A stretch of DNA of 64,000 bases from Paenibacillus phyllosphaerae (GCF_014192105.1 NZ_JACHXK010000006.1:336252-400251); one strand, 5' to 3'. Positions 51,032 through 59,086 are shown, counted from the stretch's first letter. The notes: a model not told the origin generated them from the sequence alone. Numbers and translations: made by a program.

Positions 51032-52576
51032 ATGTCAATGAACAGCGAAACATTGAAGCAACTCCCGGACATGCCGAAGTCGTATTGGCGCGAATCCTCA
51101 TCAGTGCCTGACTGCGGTGCGCTGGACAATAATCTCACCGTCGACGTAGCCATAGTGGGCGGCGGGATCACAGGCATTACGACGGCTTATCTGTTATCCA
51201 AAGCCGGGGTGAAAGTCGCGCTAGTCGAAGCCGACTCGCTGTTTAGCGGCACAACCGGCCATACGACGGCCAAATTGACCGCACAACATGATCTTATTTT
51301 TGACCAGCTCATTCACAGCCATAGCGAGGAAGCTGCGCGTCAATATTACGAGGCCAACCGTGATGGCATGAATCTGCTGAAACAGATTATTGACGAGCAT
51401 GGAATCGACTGCGGGTACGTGGAAGAAGACGCCTATGTCTACGCGCAGTCTGTCGATAGCTTGAAGAAACTGAATAAAGAAGCCGACGCTTACGCCAAAC
51501 TGGGCATACCAGGCGGATTCGTGGAGTCGATTCCACTGCAGCTTCCGAATCATGGAGCCGTCGTGATGAAGGGACAAGCCCGTTTTCATCCGCTACGTTA
51601 CTTGTCGGCGCTCGCCTCACTGATTACGCAGGCCGGGGGACTGCTGTACGACCGGACGGCCGTCTCTCGTATCGATGAGGATGGACCGCGGCCGACGGTG
51701 GTGACGGAGCGCGGCTTGCGCATAATGGCCGACCATGTGCTGATCTGCTCGCACTTCCCTTTCTACGATAAACACGGCTTGTACTTCGCTAGGCTCCATG
51801 CAGAACGCTCGTATGTATTGGCCGTTCGTTCGCAGATGACGTATCCTGGCGGCATGTATTTGAGTGCAGAGGATCCGAAGCGCTCGCTCCGGCTGGCGGA
51901 GGTGGAAGACGGCCAACAATTGCTGCTGGTAGGCGGCGGCAACCACAAGACCGGCCAAGGCATCTGCACGATTGATTACTATGAGTCGCTGCGCGATTTT
52001 GCGCTGAAGCATTTTCAAGTCGAATCGATCCCGTACCGCTGGTCGGCGCAGGACTTAACGACACTCGATAAGCTGCCCTATATCGGCCAGTTGACGGAGG
52101 ACAAGCCACGTATTCTAGTTGCGACCGGGTTCGCGAAATGGGGGATGAGCAATTCTCAGGCTGCAGCGCAGTTATTGACGGATTACGTGCTCGAACGCTC
52201 GAACCCGTATCAGGAGCTCTTCACTCCGCAGCGGTTCCATCTTATTCCCGACGTGAAAAATGCGATCGTCCAGAATGCCGACGTCTTCAAGAATCTGGTC
52301 GCAGGCAAAGTGGAACTCGTGCGCCAGTCGCCGGATGATCTGGCCAATGGTGAAGGAGGAGTCGTCACAATCGGCGGCAAACGGGCAGGCGCTTACCGTG
52401 ATGATGAAGGGGCGCTTCATATGGTGGATACGACCTGCACCCATATGGGGTGCGAAGTCGAGTGGAACGATGGGGAGCGAAGCTGGGACTGCCCTTGCCA
52501 CGGCTCTCGGTTCAGCTACAAGGGCGAAGTTATGGAGGGGCCCGCTCACGAGCCGCTGCAACGGGTATATCGCTAG
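51032..52576 (+). CDS. FAD-dependent oxidoreductase with C-terminal Rieske domain (YhfW-like)
   Basis: 514 residues. The N-terminal DAO fold has VAIVGGGITGITTAYLLSKAG (FAD binding) and SGTTGHTTAK. The C-terminal ~90 residues form a Rieske [2Fe-2S] domain with C469, H471, C487 and H490 (CTHMG and CPCHGS). The same fusion is found in B. subtilis YhfW; the substrate is not established. Electrons could pass from FAD to the Rieske centre. AAGGAGG precedes the ATG. Its closeness (40 bp) to the GTP cyclohydrolase gene, a flavin-precursor enzyme, suggests one transcript. Confidence 0.88.
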   Translation: MSMNSETLKQLPDMPKSYWRESSSVPDCGALDNNLTVDVAIVGGGITGITTAYLLSKAGVKVALVEADSLFSGTTGHTTAKLTAQHDLIFDQLIHSHSEEAARQYYEANRDGMNLLKQIIDEHGIDCGYVEEDAYVYAQSVDSLKKLNKEADAYAKLGIPGGFVESIPLQLPNHGAVVMKGQARFHPLRYLSALASLITQAGGLLYDRTAVSRIDEDGPRPTVVTERGLRIMADHVLICSHFPFYDKHGLYFARLHAERSYVLAVRSQMTYPGGMYLSAEDPKRSLRLAEVEDGQQLLLVGGGNHKTGQGICTIDYYESLRDFALKHFQVESIPYRWSAQDLTTLDKLPYIGQLTEDKPRILVATGFAKWGMSNSQAAAQLLTDYVLERSNPYQELFTPQRFHLIPDVKNAIVQNADVFKNLVAGKVELVRQSPDDLANGEGGVVTIGGKRAGAYRDDEGALHMVDTTCTHMGCEVEWNDGERSWDCPCHGSRFSYKGEVMEGPAHEPLQRVYR

Positions 52577-52631
52577 ACCCCTGATTGGCTGCGTTGCTTC
52601 GTCTATGACGTTGCCTGTCAATAATCACGCC

Positions 52632-52668
52632 AATCCCGCTCGCTCATACGGCGCAGCGGGATTTTTTT
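52632..52668 (+). terminator. Terminator after the FAD/Rieske gene
   Basis: AATCCCGCT and AGCGGGATT pair perfectly over 9 bp with a 14-nt loop, followed by seven T residues. Confidence 0.88.
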
Positions 52669-52812
52669 GCGACGCGGATCAAAGTGCTATGGCGATGAAG
52701 CATATCTCCCCATGCAAGGTTACACGAATGTGCCTTCTTGCCGGTTTATTCCTAATCGAATAGGATAGAAGAACGCCGTCACCGTCAATATGGGAAGGAG
52801 ATTGTGAAGAGA

Positions 52813-53487
52813 ATGAGTGAGCAGGCATTCATTAGACAGCAGCTTATGGAGGCATTCTATCTGCGGCATGCGACGAAGGAATTCGATCCATCCCGCACCA
52901 TTTCGGATGAAGATTTCGAGGTGATCTTGGAAGCGGGGCGATTGTCGCCGAGTTCCGTCGGCTATGAGCCGTGGCAATTCGTGGTGATCCAGAATCCGGC
53001 GCTAAGAGAACGGATCCGCGAGGCTTCTTGGGGCGCGCAGAAGCAGCTTCCTACCGCAAGCCACTATGTCGCCATTCTGGCAAGACGCAACGTTCGGTAT
53101 GATTCCGATTATGTCGATTATATTTGCCGCGAGATTAAACAAATGCCTGAGGCTATTCTTGCGAAGGTGCCTGTTATCTATAAGGAGTTCCAGGAGAATG
53201 ACTTCCATCTGCTCGACAGCGACCGCGCTCTTTTCGACTGGTCGTCGAAGCAGACCTATATTGCGCTAGCGAACATGATGACCGCGGCAGCGCTGCTCGG
53301 CATCGATTCTTGTCCGATCGAAGGATTCAACTTCGATAAAGTCCATCAGATCTTCGAGGATGAAGGCTTGCTGGAGGATGGCAAGCTGGACATATCCGTC
53401 ATGGTTGCATTCGGTTACCGCTCCCAGGAGCCGAAGCGTCCGAAGACGCGCAGACCAATGGAAGAAGTTGTCCAATGGATCAAATAA
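52813..53487 (+). CDS. NAD(P)H-dependent nitroreductase family oxidoreductase (YfkO-like)
   Basis: Two starts are possible: GTG at 52804, only 3 nt from AAGGAG, and ATG at 52813, 12 nt from it; the ATG is listed but the choice is uncertain. About 224 residues of the nitroreductase fold: YLRHATKEFDPSRTISDEDFEVILEAGRLSPSSVGYEPWQFVVIQN (FMN site) and ALANMMTAAALLGIDSCPIEGF. FMN-dependent reduction of nitro compounds, quinones or dihydropteridines is expected. It stands alone between two terminators. Confidence 0.87.
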   Translation: MSEQAFIRQQLMEAFYLRHATKEFDPSRTISDEDFEVILEAGRLSPSSVGYEPWQFVVIQNPALRERIREASWGAQKQLPTASHYVAILARRNVRYDSDYVDYICREIKQMPEAILAKVPVIYKEFQENDFHLLDSDRALFDWSSKQTYIALANMMTAAALLGIDSCPIEGFNFDKVHQIFEDEGLLEDGKLDISVMVAFGYRSQEPKRPKTRRPMEEVVQWIK

Positions 53488-53490
53488 CGA

Positions 53491-53533
53491 CGTTAGCCCA
53501 GTTCTGTGGAGGAACTGGGCTAACGATTTTTTT
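53491..53533 (+). terminator. Terminator after the nitroreductase gene
   Basis: CGTTAGCCCAGTTC and GAACTGGGCTAACG form a perfect 14-bp stem with a 7-nt loop, followed by seven T residues. Confidence 0.93.
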
Positions 53534-53549
53534 ATCGGCATGATTGGCT

Positions 53550-54500
53550 CTACAGATTGACGGCGTCCATCGCCTTGCGGATCACGGAACCGGAGTAGGC
53601 TAATTGCTGCTGTTCCTTGACGGACAGATTAAGCTCGACGAACTCGGCGATGCCTAATCTCGTCAGAATGGCTGGCACGCCCAAGCAGACATCCGACATG
53701 CCGTATTCGCCATCGAGTATGGCGGAGACCGCTATGACTTTATAGTCGTCATTCAGTATCGAACGTACGATGGCGGCGATGGCATTGGCGATGCCGTAAT
53801 GGGTGGAACCTTTGCCCTGAAGAATCTCCCAGCCGGCATTGCGGGTCTTGTCCGCAATCTCATCCAGCTTAAGATGGCCGAATCGCTGCGGGTGTTGGGC
53901 GAGAATGTCCAGGAACGGCTTGCCTCCGATCGTGACATGCGACCAGGCAGGGAATTGGGACTCGCCATGCTCGCCCAGGACGTAACCGTTCACGCTGCGC
54001 GGATCGACCGGCAGAGATTCGGACAATAAGGTCTTAAGCCGAGAGGAGTCGATCGAAGTTCCTGTGCCGATCACGCGGCTGCGAGGCAACCCGGATAATT
54101 TCCATACCATGTAAGTTACGATGTCTACCGGGTTCGCTGCCGCAACAAATATGCCATCAAAACCGTGTCCCATGATGCTTGGTATGATCGATTTGTAAAT
54201 GGAATAGGAGCTATCCAGCAGGTCGAGCCGCGTCCCGCCCGGAATCGGATTGGCGCCGGCGCATAGGATCACGATGTCCGCATCGCCGCAATCGGAGTAG
54301 GTGCCCGCGCGTATTTTAGTGCGTGTATATGTGAAATCCATACAATGGGAAAGGTCTAATGCTTGGGCTTTCGCTCGATCTGGCGTACGGCCGATAAGGA
54401 CGATCTCATCGCAGACCGATTGATTGATCAGCGAATAGGCGCAGCTTGCCCCCACAAATCCGACCCCGACGATGGCCACCTTGCGCGTCTTGCTTGTCAT
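53550..54500 (-). CDS. L-lactate/malate dehydrogenase family protein, atypical specificity loop
   Basis: 316 residues of the LDH/MDH fold. [13 protein letters not shown] binds NAD; H178 (VLGEHGES) and its partner Asp region are intact; R154 (SSRLKTLL) and R91 (TRLDL) would bind the substrate carboxylate and carbonyl. The specificity loop reads [15 protein letters not shown]-LDHs normally have AGAxQKPGETRLDL, with Gln as pyruvate determinant, and MDHs have Arg there. Here Pro (P85) takes that place. The substrate may therefore be another 2-oxo acid. It stands alone; GGAGG lies before the ATG on the minus strand. Confidence 0.85.
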   Translation of the reverse strand: MTSKTRKVAIVGVGFVGASCAYSLINQSVCDEIVLIGRTPDRAKAQALDLSHCMDFTYTRTKIRAGTYSDCGDADIVILCAGANPIPGGTRLDLLDSSYSIYKSIIPSIMGHGFDGIFVAAANPVDIVTYMVWKLSGLPRSRVIGTGTSIDSSRLKTLLSESLPVDPRSVNGYVLGEHGESQFPAWSHVTIGGKPFLDILAQHPQRFGHLKLDEIADKTRNAGWEILQGKGSTHYGIANAIAAIVRSILNDDYKVIAVSAILDGEYGMSDVCLGVPAILTRLGIAEFVELNLSVKEQQQLAYSGSVIRKAMDAVNL

Positions 54501-54670
54501 GATCGTCAGACCTCCGCTCTTTTGTCGATTTCTTACAGTATATGAGGGAGAGTTATGGTTTTGTCATTATGATGTGATGAAAAATAACACAATAATTGCT
54601 AGTCGTCCATTGACACCGGAAGAGGGAGGGAATAAAATTTATCTATGTTTAACAATGGAGGGTAACTGTA

Positions 54671-55075
54671 ATGAGCCGGAAAGGTCAGCTTACAACGCCC
54701 AGGAGAACGATTTATGATATCGTAATGGTCTCATCCGATCATCCGACGGCTTCCGAAATTATGGATCGATTGAAGATAAGAGGCTGCAGCTTTGCCTACG
54801 CTACAGTATATAATTCTTTACGATATTTGACAGAAGAGGGCATGATTCGCGAGCTGAAGCTGGAGGGGGACGCCAGCCGATATGACGCGCGAATGGACGA
54901 TCATCAGCATGTCCTTTGCAATATATGCGGGCGGTTAGATGAAGTGCTGATCGAAGCGCCTCGAGAATGGGTGGATAAGATCGCCCGCGCGACAGGTTAT
55001 TCGATCAGCGAGGAACAAATCTTGTTTAAAGGGGAGTGTCCGGCATGCAAAGAGCAGAAGAGAGCAGTTCAGTGA
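54671..55075 (+). CDS. Fur-family regulator (PerR-like)
   Basis: 134 residues. The winged helix (SSDHPTASEIMDRL, SFAYATVYNSLRYL) is followed by a dimerisation domain with a structural Cys4 zinc site, C83/C86 (CNIC) and C123/C126 (CPAC). Regulatory-site candidates are H24, D72, H78 and H80 (DDHQH), as in PerR. At the position of B. subtilis PerR D104 there is a glutamate (E91, after CGRLD), which is the Fur-like state. It may therefore sense metal or peroxide differently. GGAGGG precedes the ATG. The 3' end overlaps the start of the following regulator gene. Confidence 0.82.
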   Translation: MSRKGQLTTPRRTIYDIVMVSSDHPTASEIMDRLKIRGCSFAYATVYNSLRYLTEEGMIRELKLEGDASRYDARMDDHQHVLCNICGRLDEVLIEAPREWVDKIARATGYSISEEQILFKGECPACKEQKRAVQ

Positions 55076-55791
55076 TCGAACCGTCTGCTCAGTCGCTTCC
55101 TGAATGGAATGACACGTATCAAGAAGGCGAATTCTGCGATACGACGAAGCGGGTCATCATCATTAGCCCGCTGCCAGGATCGCTGCGTACGCTCGTCGCG
55201 GCGCTTACGGAGAAGTGTTACGACGTGCTGGTGTTTCATCATGAGAATGATCCCGCACTGACTATGCTCCAAGCCGACCTGTTGGTACTGGACCGTACGC
55301 GCGGCCAGGTAGGGGAGAAGCTGCAGTTATCCGGCAACGGGAAGCAGCTGTTGCTTGTGGCGGAAGAAGGCGCGGATGTGGGCGGAGCAGAGGCAATGCA
55401 CTGGCCGCAGCCGGTAGAGACGGCGCTAGAAGTGATTGAGAAGCTTGCCGATCAAGGCTCTCCCGCTGTTGCCGTACTGCCAGATAACGCGGAGCAGCTG
55501 GTGATGAAAGACATCACCGTCGACCTCAAAAGGATGATCGTGCAACGCAGCGGTCAGCCAATCAACCTGACGAAGACCGAGTTCGATATGCTCAAGGCGC
55601 TCCTAACAAGCGGCGGCAGCGTGTTGACTCGTCAAGATATAATGGAACGCATCTGGGGCGATGGTTACTTCGGGGGCAGCAACTCCGTCGATGTGCATAT
55701 TAAGAGTTTGCGGCATAAGCTCGGGGATGATCCGAAGAACCCTCATTATATTGTTACGGTACGCGGAGTTGGCTACCGAATGGCCGAATAA
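55045..55791 (+). CDS. OmpR-type winged-helix regulator with degenerate receiver
   Basis: The ATG at 55045 follows GGGGAG at 55031-55036 and lies inside the Fur-family gene (31-nt overlap). 248 residues. The N-terminal ~120 residues look like a receiver fold (RVIIISPLPGSLRTLVAAL, DLLVLDRTRG) but lack the acidic pair after strand 1; only one Asp remains at the phosphorylation position. The C-terminal Trans_reg_C domain is intact (LTKTEFDMLKALLTSGGSVLTRQDIMERIWGDGY, VDVHIKSLRHKLG, VRGVGYRM). No kinase is adjacent. An array of 11-bp direct repeats, the usual target type of OmpR proteins, begins 28 bp after its stop. Confidence 0.83.
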   Translation: MQRAEESSSVIEPSAQSLPEWNDTYQEGEFCDTTKRVIIISPLPGSLRTLVAALTEKCYDVLVFHHENDPALTMLQADLLVLDRTRGQVGEKLQLSGNGKQLLLVAEEGADVGGAEAMHWPQPVETALEVIEKLADQGSPAVAVLPDNAEQLVMKDITVDLKRMIVQRSGQPINLTKTEFDMLKALLTSGGSVLTRQDIMERIWGDGYFGGSNSVDVHIKSLRHKLGDDPKNPHYIVTVRGVGYRMAE

Positions 55792-55818
55792 TCGGATCAT
55801 GTTTACGAGTTCTATACT

Positions 55819-55879
55819 CTTCATCAAACCTTCATGGATCCTTCATGAAGGTTTCATTTTGTCTTCATAAACCCTTCAT
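55819..55879 (+). promoter_or_regulatory. Six CTTCAT direct repeats with exact 11-bp period upstream of trxB
   Basis: CTTCAT occurs at 55819, 55830, 55841, 55863 and 55874, and TTTCAT at 55852; each start is 11 bp after the previous. An extended -10 (TGGTATTCT, 55899-55907) stands 22 bp after the last copy with no good -35. Direct repeats on an 11-bp period are bound by OmpR/PhoB-type dimers. Part of the array (55828-55853) can also fold into a 10-bp hairpin followed by TCATTTT, which could end the upstream transcript. Confidence 0.65.
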
Positions 55880-55980
55880 GCAGATGAACGCTCGTGAATG
55901 GTATTCTTTGATTGTGAGCACGAGAGTTAAACTAAGTATAAATTTATGGGTAAGAAACATATGAGATGGAGGCAATTACT

Positions 55981-56931
55981 ATGACAGTTTACAAGACGAT
56001 TATTATCGGTACCGGCCCTGGAGGTCTGACATCCGCAATTTACTTGGCGCGCGCTAACCTGAGCCCGCTTGTTATCGAAGGTCCGGAGCCAGGCGGCCAA
56101 TTGACGACGACGACTGAAGTTGAGAACTTCCCGGGCTTCCCGGACGGTATCATGGGTCCAGAGCTGATGGCCAACATGCGCCAACAGGCAGAACGTTTCG
56201 GTGCGGAATTCCGTTCCGGCTGGGTGAACAGCGTTGACCTTTCCAAGCGTCCATTCACCTTGAATGTGGAAGGCATTGGCGAGCTGCAAGCAGAATCCAT
56301 TATCGTATCGACTGGTGCCTCCGCAAAATATCTTGGTATCCCAGGCGAGCGCGAGAATGTTGGACGCGGCGTCAGCACATGCGCAACGTGTGACGGCTTC
56401 TTCTTCCGCGGGAAGAAAATTATCGTTGTCGGCGGCGGCGACTCGGCAATGGAGGAAGCGAACTTCCTGACTCGTTTTGCATCGGAAGTCGTACTGGTTA
56501 ACCGTCGTACTGAGCTTCGCGCTTCGAAGATCATGCAGGACCGTGCAAGAGCGAACGAGAAAGTATCGTGGGCGCTGAACCGTACGCCGCTTGAAGTCGT
56601 AGCTGACGACAATGGCGTCAAAGGTCTGAAAGTGCTGAACAACGAGACAGGCGAAGAAGAAATCATCGAAACGCAAGGGATCTTCATCGCAATCGGCCAT
56701 ACGCCGAACACCAAATTCCTTGATGGTCAGCTGAACACCGACGAAACGGGCTACCTGCTCGTTCAACCAGGCACGACATATACGAATGTTCCAGGCGTAT
56801 TTGCTTGCGGCGACGTACAAGACAGCCGCTACCGCCAGGCGATCAGCGCCGCGGGATCGGGCTGCATGGCTGCATTGGATTGCGAACGTTTCTTGGAAGA
56901 AGCGGAAGCAGAGAAATTGGCACACGCCTAA
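55981..56931 (+). CDS. trxB: Thioredoxin-disulfide reductase
   Basis: The ATG at 55981 follows GGAGG at good spacing. 316 residues with two dinucleotide folds: IIIGTGPGGLTSAIYLARA (FAD) and IIVVGGGDSAMEEANFL (NADPH). The redox-active pair is C134 and C137 in CATCDG. The C-terminal FAD motif is GVFACGDVQDSRYRQAI. It transfers electrons from NADPH to thioredoxin-type proteins. A glutaredoxin-like gene follows 32 bp later, probably in one operon. The array of 11-bp repeats in front suggests control by an OmpR-type regulator. Confidence 0.95.
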   Translation: MTVYKTIIIGTGPGGLTSAIYLARANLSPLVIEGPEPGGQLTTTTEVENFPGFPDGIMGPELMANMRQQAERFGAEFRSGWVNSVDLSKRPFTLNVEGIGELQAESIIVSTGASAKYLGIPGERENVGRGVSTCATCDGFFFRGKKIIVVGGGDSAMEEANFLTRFASEVVLVNRRTELRASKIMQDRARANEKVSWALNRTPLEVVADDNGVKGLKVLNNETGEEEIIETQGIFIAIGHTPNTKFLDGQLNTDETGYLLVQPGTTYTNVPGVFACGDVQDSRYRQAISAAGSGCMAALDCERFLEEAEAEKLAHA

Positions 56932-56963
56932 ACTAATATCCCACTATAAAAGGAGCGATAACT

Positions 56964-57215
56964 ATGTCTAACGCGAATGCGATTATCTATACCAGCACAC
57001 ACTGCAATTACTGCAAGAATGTAAAGCAATTCCTGACGGATAAAGGCGTAGCGTTCGAAGAACGCAATATCGACCAGAATGAGGCATATGCTGAAGAATT
57101 GTGGAACACGGGCATGCGTTCTGTTCCAGTAACCGTCATTGGCGAGTCCAAGATTCTGGGCTTCAACCAGACGCAGTTGAACAAAGCGATCGCGGCACAA
57201 CAAGAAGCGAACTAA
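56964..57215 (+). CDS. Glutaredoxin family protein
   Basis: 83 residues, thioredoxin fold, with active-site C14 and C17 (THCNYCKNVKQFL), cis-Pro in MRSVPVTVIGE, and the C-terminal KILGFNQTQLNKAI as in NrdH/glutaredoxin-like proteins reduced directly by TrxB. Adjacent genes and shared terminator support that partnership. AAGGAGCG precedes the ATG. Confidence 0.9.
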   Translation: MSNANAIIYTSTHCNYCKNVKQFLTDKGVAFEERNIDQNEAYAEELWNTGMRSVPVTVIGESKILGFNQTQLNKAIAAQQEAN

Positions 57216-57228
57216 TCGTCCATAACGA

Positions 57229-57288
57229 AAAAGGCCTGCGGCAGCAGCGCGCAATATTGCGCTTGCTTATCCCGCAGGCCTTTTATTT
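57229..57288. terminator. Bidirectional terminator between the glutaredoxin and SDR genes
   Basis: AAGGCCTGCGG pairs with CCGCAGGCCTT; the loop holds a second hairpin (GCGCAA/TTGCGC). T-runs are present on both sides (TTTTATTT on plus, TTTTTCG on minus). Confidence 0.88.
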
Positions 57289-57292
57289 ATTT

Positions 57293-58066
57293 TTAATCCC
57301 AGTAACCGCCATCGGAGTGAATAATCTGCCCGGTGACCCAAGCAGCTTCCTCGCTTGCCAAGAAGGTGATCAGCTTAGCGGCATCCGAGGGCAGACCGAT
57401 TCGTCCCATTGGAAACTTCGGCAGCAGGAAGTTCTTGATGTCATTCGTCATCCAACCCGTGTCGGTCGGTCCCGGGTCGACGGCATTGACTGTGATGCTA
57501 TGGGCTGCAAGCTCCGCTGCAAGAGAGCGGGTGAAGGCGGAGATAGCGCCCTTGGTCGCTACATAGGCCAGATTGCCAGGCATGGGGCTCTTATCCTGTC
57601 CGGACACGAGATTGATCATGCGGCCGCTGGCATGGCCCTTCAACCGTTTGGCCCAAGCGATGGATAACATGCAAGTTCCCCGTATATTCACGGCATAATG
57701 CTGATCGAGGATGGCGGCTGATAGCGCTTCATGATCGACTTCCTGACAGTGTGTTGCATTGTTCACGAGAATGGTCGGTGTACCAAACAGTTGCTCAACG
57801 TGACTGATTAACCGTTCAGGATCAGCCGTTGCCAAATCCCATTCGATATGGGCGGCACGAACATGGTATTCCCGCAATTCCGTGATCAGGCGGTCCGGCC
57901 ATTCATGATCGGCATCTTCGTATTGCAGCTGATGGTCATAAGGCGTGTAATGCGTAAAGAAAATATCGGCTCCTTCGGCCGCCATGGCCTTACAGATTGC
58001 GCCGCCGATCCCGCTTGCGCGGCTTGCTCCAGTTATTAATACGATTTGCCCTTGTAATCGATTCAT
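57293..58066 (-). CDS. SDR-family oxidoreductase behind a structured leader
   Basis: The ATG whose first base is 58066 follows AAGGAGAG on the minus strand; the frame is open further upstream but without a site. 257 residues. The cofactor loop is TGASRASGIG (12-20, with a two-residue insertion), NNAT is at 102-105, and S155, Y168 and K172 (YVATK) form the catalytic set. An extra acidic/aromatic segment at 40-58 (YTPYDHQLQYEDADHEW) is unusual and may shape the substrate or cofactor site. Substrate unknown. The region before it has a nested stem, a possible antiterminator and a terminator, so it is likely controlled by transcription attenuation. Confidence 0.85.
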   Translation of the reverse strand: MNRLQGQIVLITGASRASGIGGAICKAMAAEGADIFFTHYTPYDHQLQYEDADHEWPDRLITELREYHVRAAHIEWDLATADPERLISHVEQLFGTPTILVNNATHCQEVDHEALSAAILDQHYAVNIRGTCMLSIAWAKRLKGHASGRMINLVSGQDKSPMPGNLAYVATKGAISAFTRSLAAELAAHSITVNAVDPGPTDTGWMTNDIKNFLLPKFPMGRIGLPSDAAKLITFLASEEAAWVTGQIIHSDGGYWD

Positions 58067-58130
58067 GAATGATCGCTCTCCTTGTAGGGTGAGCTGGGAC
58101 GTCAATAGAGATGAGAATTGCCATGCCAAA

Positions 58131-58154
58131 TAAAAAAGGCGCCGCAAAGGCACC
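58131..58154 (-). terminator. Terminator inside the SDR leader (minus strand)
   Basis: On the minus strand GGTGCC (58154-58149) pairs with GGCGCC (58143-58138) around TTTGC, with one G-T pair, followed by TTTTTT (58137-58132). It lies 65 bp before the SDR start. Confidence 0.7.
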
Positions 58155-58278
58155 CGCATGACGTAATAATGACGTCGCAGTGCAACCCTTGTAATGGTCG
58201 AAATAGACAGACTTCACCCGCTATGCTTCAGCGTGAAGCGCGGATAAGCTAAGCTGTGTTTCGAACGGCCATTACAAG
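58150..58278 (-). ncRNA. Structured leader of the SDR gene, candidate riboswitch or attenuator
   Basis: On the minus strand the outer arms CTTGTAATGG (58278-58269) and CCATTACAAG (58197-58188) pair perfectly; inside are CGAAA/TTTCG and a hairpin CCGC-GCTTCA/TGAAGC-GCGG. A second hairpin (GCAC, GC, GACGT with ACGTC, GC, GTGC; 58183-58150) shares its last 4 nt with the 5' arm of the terminator at 58131-58154, so the two exclude each other. I recognise no known riboswitch class or T-box sequence. The whole gap 58067-58441 has no gene. Confidence 0.5.
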
Positions 58279-58441
58279 ATCCACATGTCGATGTCATTCT
58301 CCTCTCATTCATCTCCTATCGCATTGTAACATGACGCGGAACCGTTTTCCACCAAATTCCAGATAATCTTGATTGGTTGCTTCATTATTCCGATCGTCCT
58401 ATAATCATTCCATCCTATTGATAGAGGCAGGCGAGCCGTTT

Positions 58442-59029
58442 GTGAGTGAGAGAATACAGTTAGTATTGGATGCCGGCGGGGTGATCGTAACGAACCTTAC
58501 TCCGGGATTCTGGCAGGAGATCGCCGCACATGGTCAACTCAATGAAGCCGAGTTGGTCGGCCAATATAAGCAATCGTTGAGCGCTTCCTTATGGTCCGGA
58601 AAGGTGACGGAACCGGCATTCTGGACATGGCTCTCGCAAGCTGGGCCATCTATCGTCATCGATTACGCCAGGGAGCGATTGACGGCCAATCTGACGTATC
58701 TGCCAGCCGCTCTGCGGCTCCAGGAATGGAGTCGGACCATGGACCTTCATCTGCTCAGCAATCATCGGACCGAGTGGCTGCTTCCGGTGCTTCAGCCGTA
58801 TCTTAGCTGCTTCAAGAGTATCACCATTTCAAGTGAAGCGGGGTTAGCCAAGCCCAATCCTGACCTTTTCACGCGGCTATCCAATACACTGCCATCCGGG
58901 GCCGAAGTCATTTTCGTCGATGATCACGAGCGTAATTTGGAGCAGGGCAGAGCGATTGGCTGGGCGGGCTTAATCGCTGACCCGGAGAACAAGTGGATCG
59001 ATTTCGTCGATGCCAAAGCAAAGATCTAG
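58442..59029 (+). CDS. HAD-superfamily hydrolase
   Basis: The GTG start at 58442 gives 195 residues beginning MSERIQLVLDAGGVI; the longer frame adds a stretch unlike the family. Nucleophile D10 lies in LVLDAGGVIV (the DxGGV subtype), motif II is LLSNH, motif III is the Lys in AGLAKPNPDLF and motif IV is VIFVDDHERN. The cap domain is a small helical insertion after motif I. It is probably a phosphatase of sugar phosphates or nucleotides; substrate unknown. The ribosome-binding site (GAGGCAGGCGAG) is weak. Confidence 0.75.
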   Translation: MSERIQLVLDAGGVIVTNLTPGFWQEIAAHGQLNEAELVGQYKQSLSASLWSGKVTEPAFWTWLSQAGPSIVIDYARERLTANLTYLPAALRLQEWSRTMDLHLLSNHRTEWLLPVLQPYLSCFKSITISSEAGLAKPNPDLFTRLSNTLPSGAEVIFVDDHERNLEQGRAIGWAGLIADPENKWIDFVDAKAKI

Positions 59030-59032
59030 CAC

Positions 59033-59086
59033 AAAAAAAGCAGCATCTCCAAGGTTGATGATAAACCGAAGAGATGCTGCTTTTAT
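59033..59086. terminator. Bidirectional terminator between the HAD and uracil permease genes
   Basis: GCAGCATCTC (59040-59049) and GAGATGCTGC (59071-59080) pair perfectly; A7 precedes and TTTTATT follows, so it works in both directions. Confidence 0.88.

Noticed and set aside
58126..58330. The SDR leader as a T-box.
   Set aside because: No GGTGG-ACC core and no AGAGA/Stem I signs are present, and the downstream gene is not related to amino acids or tRNA.
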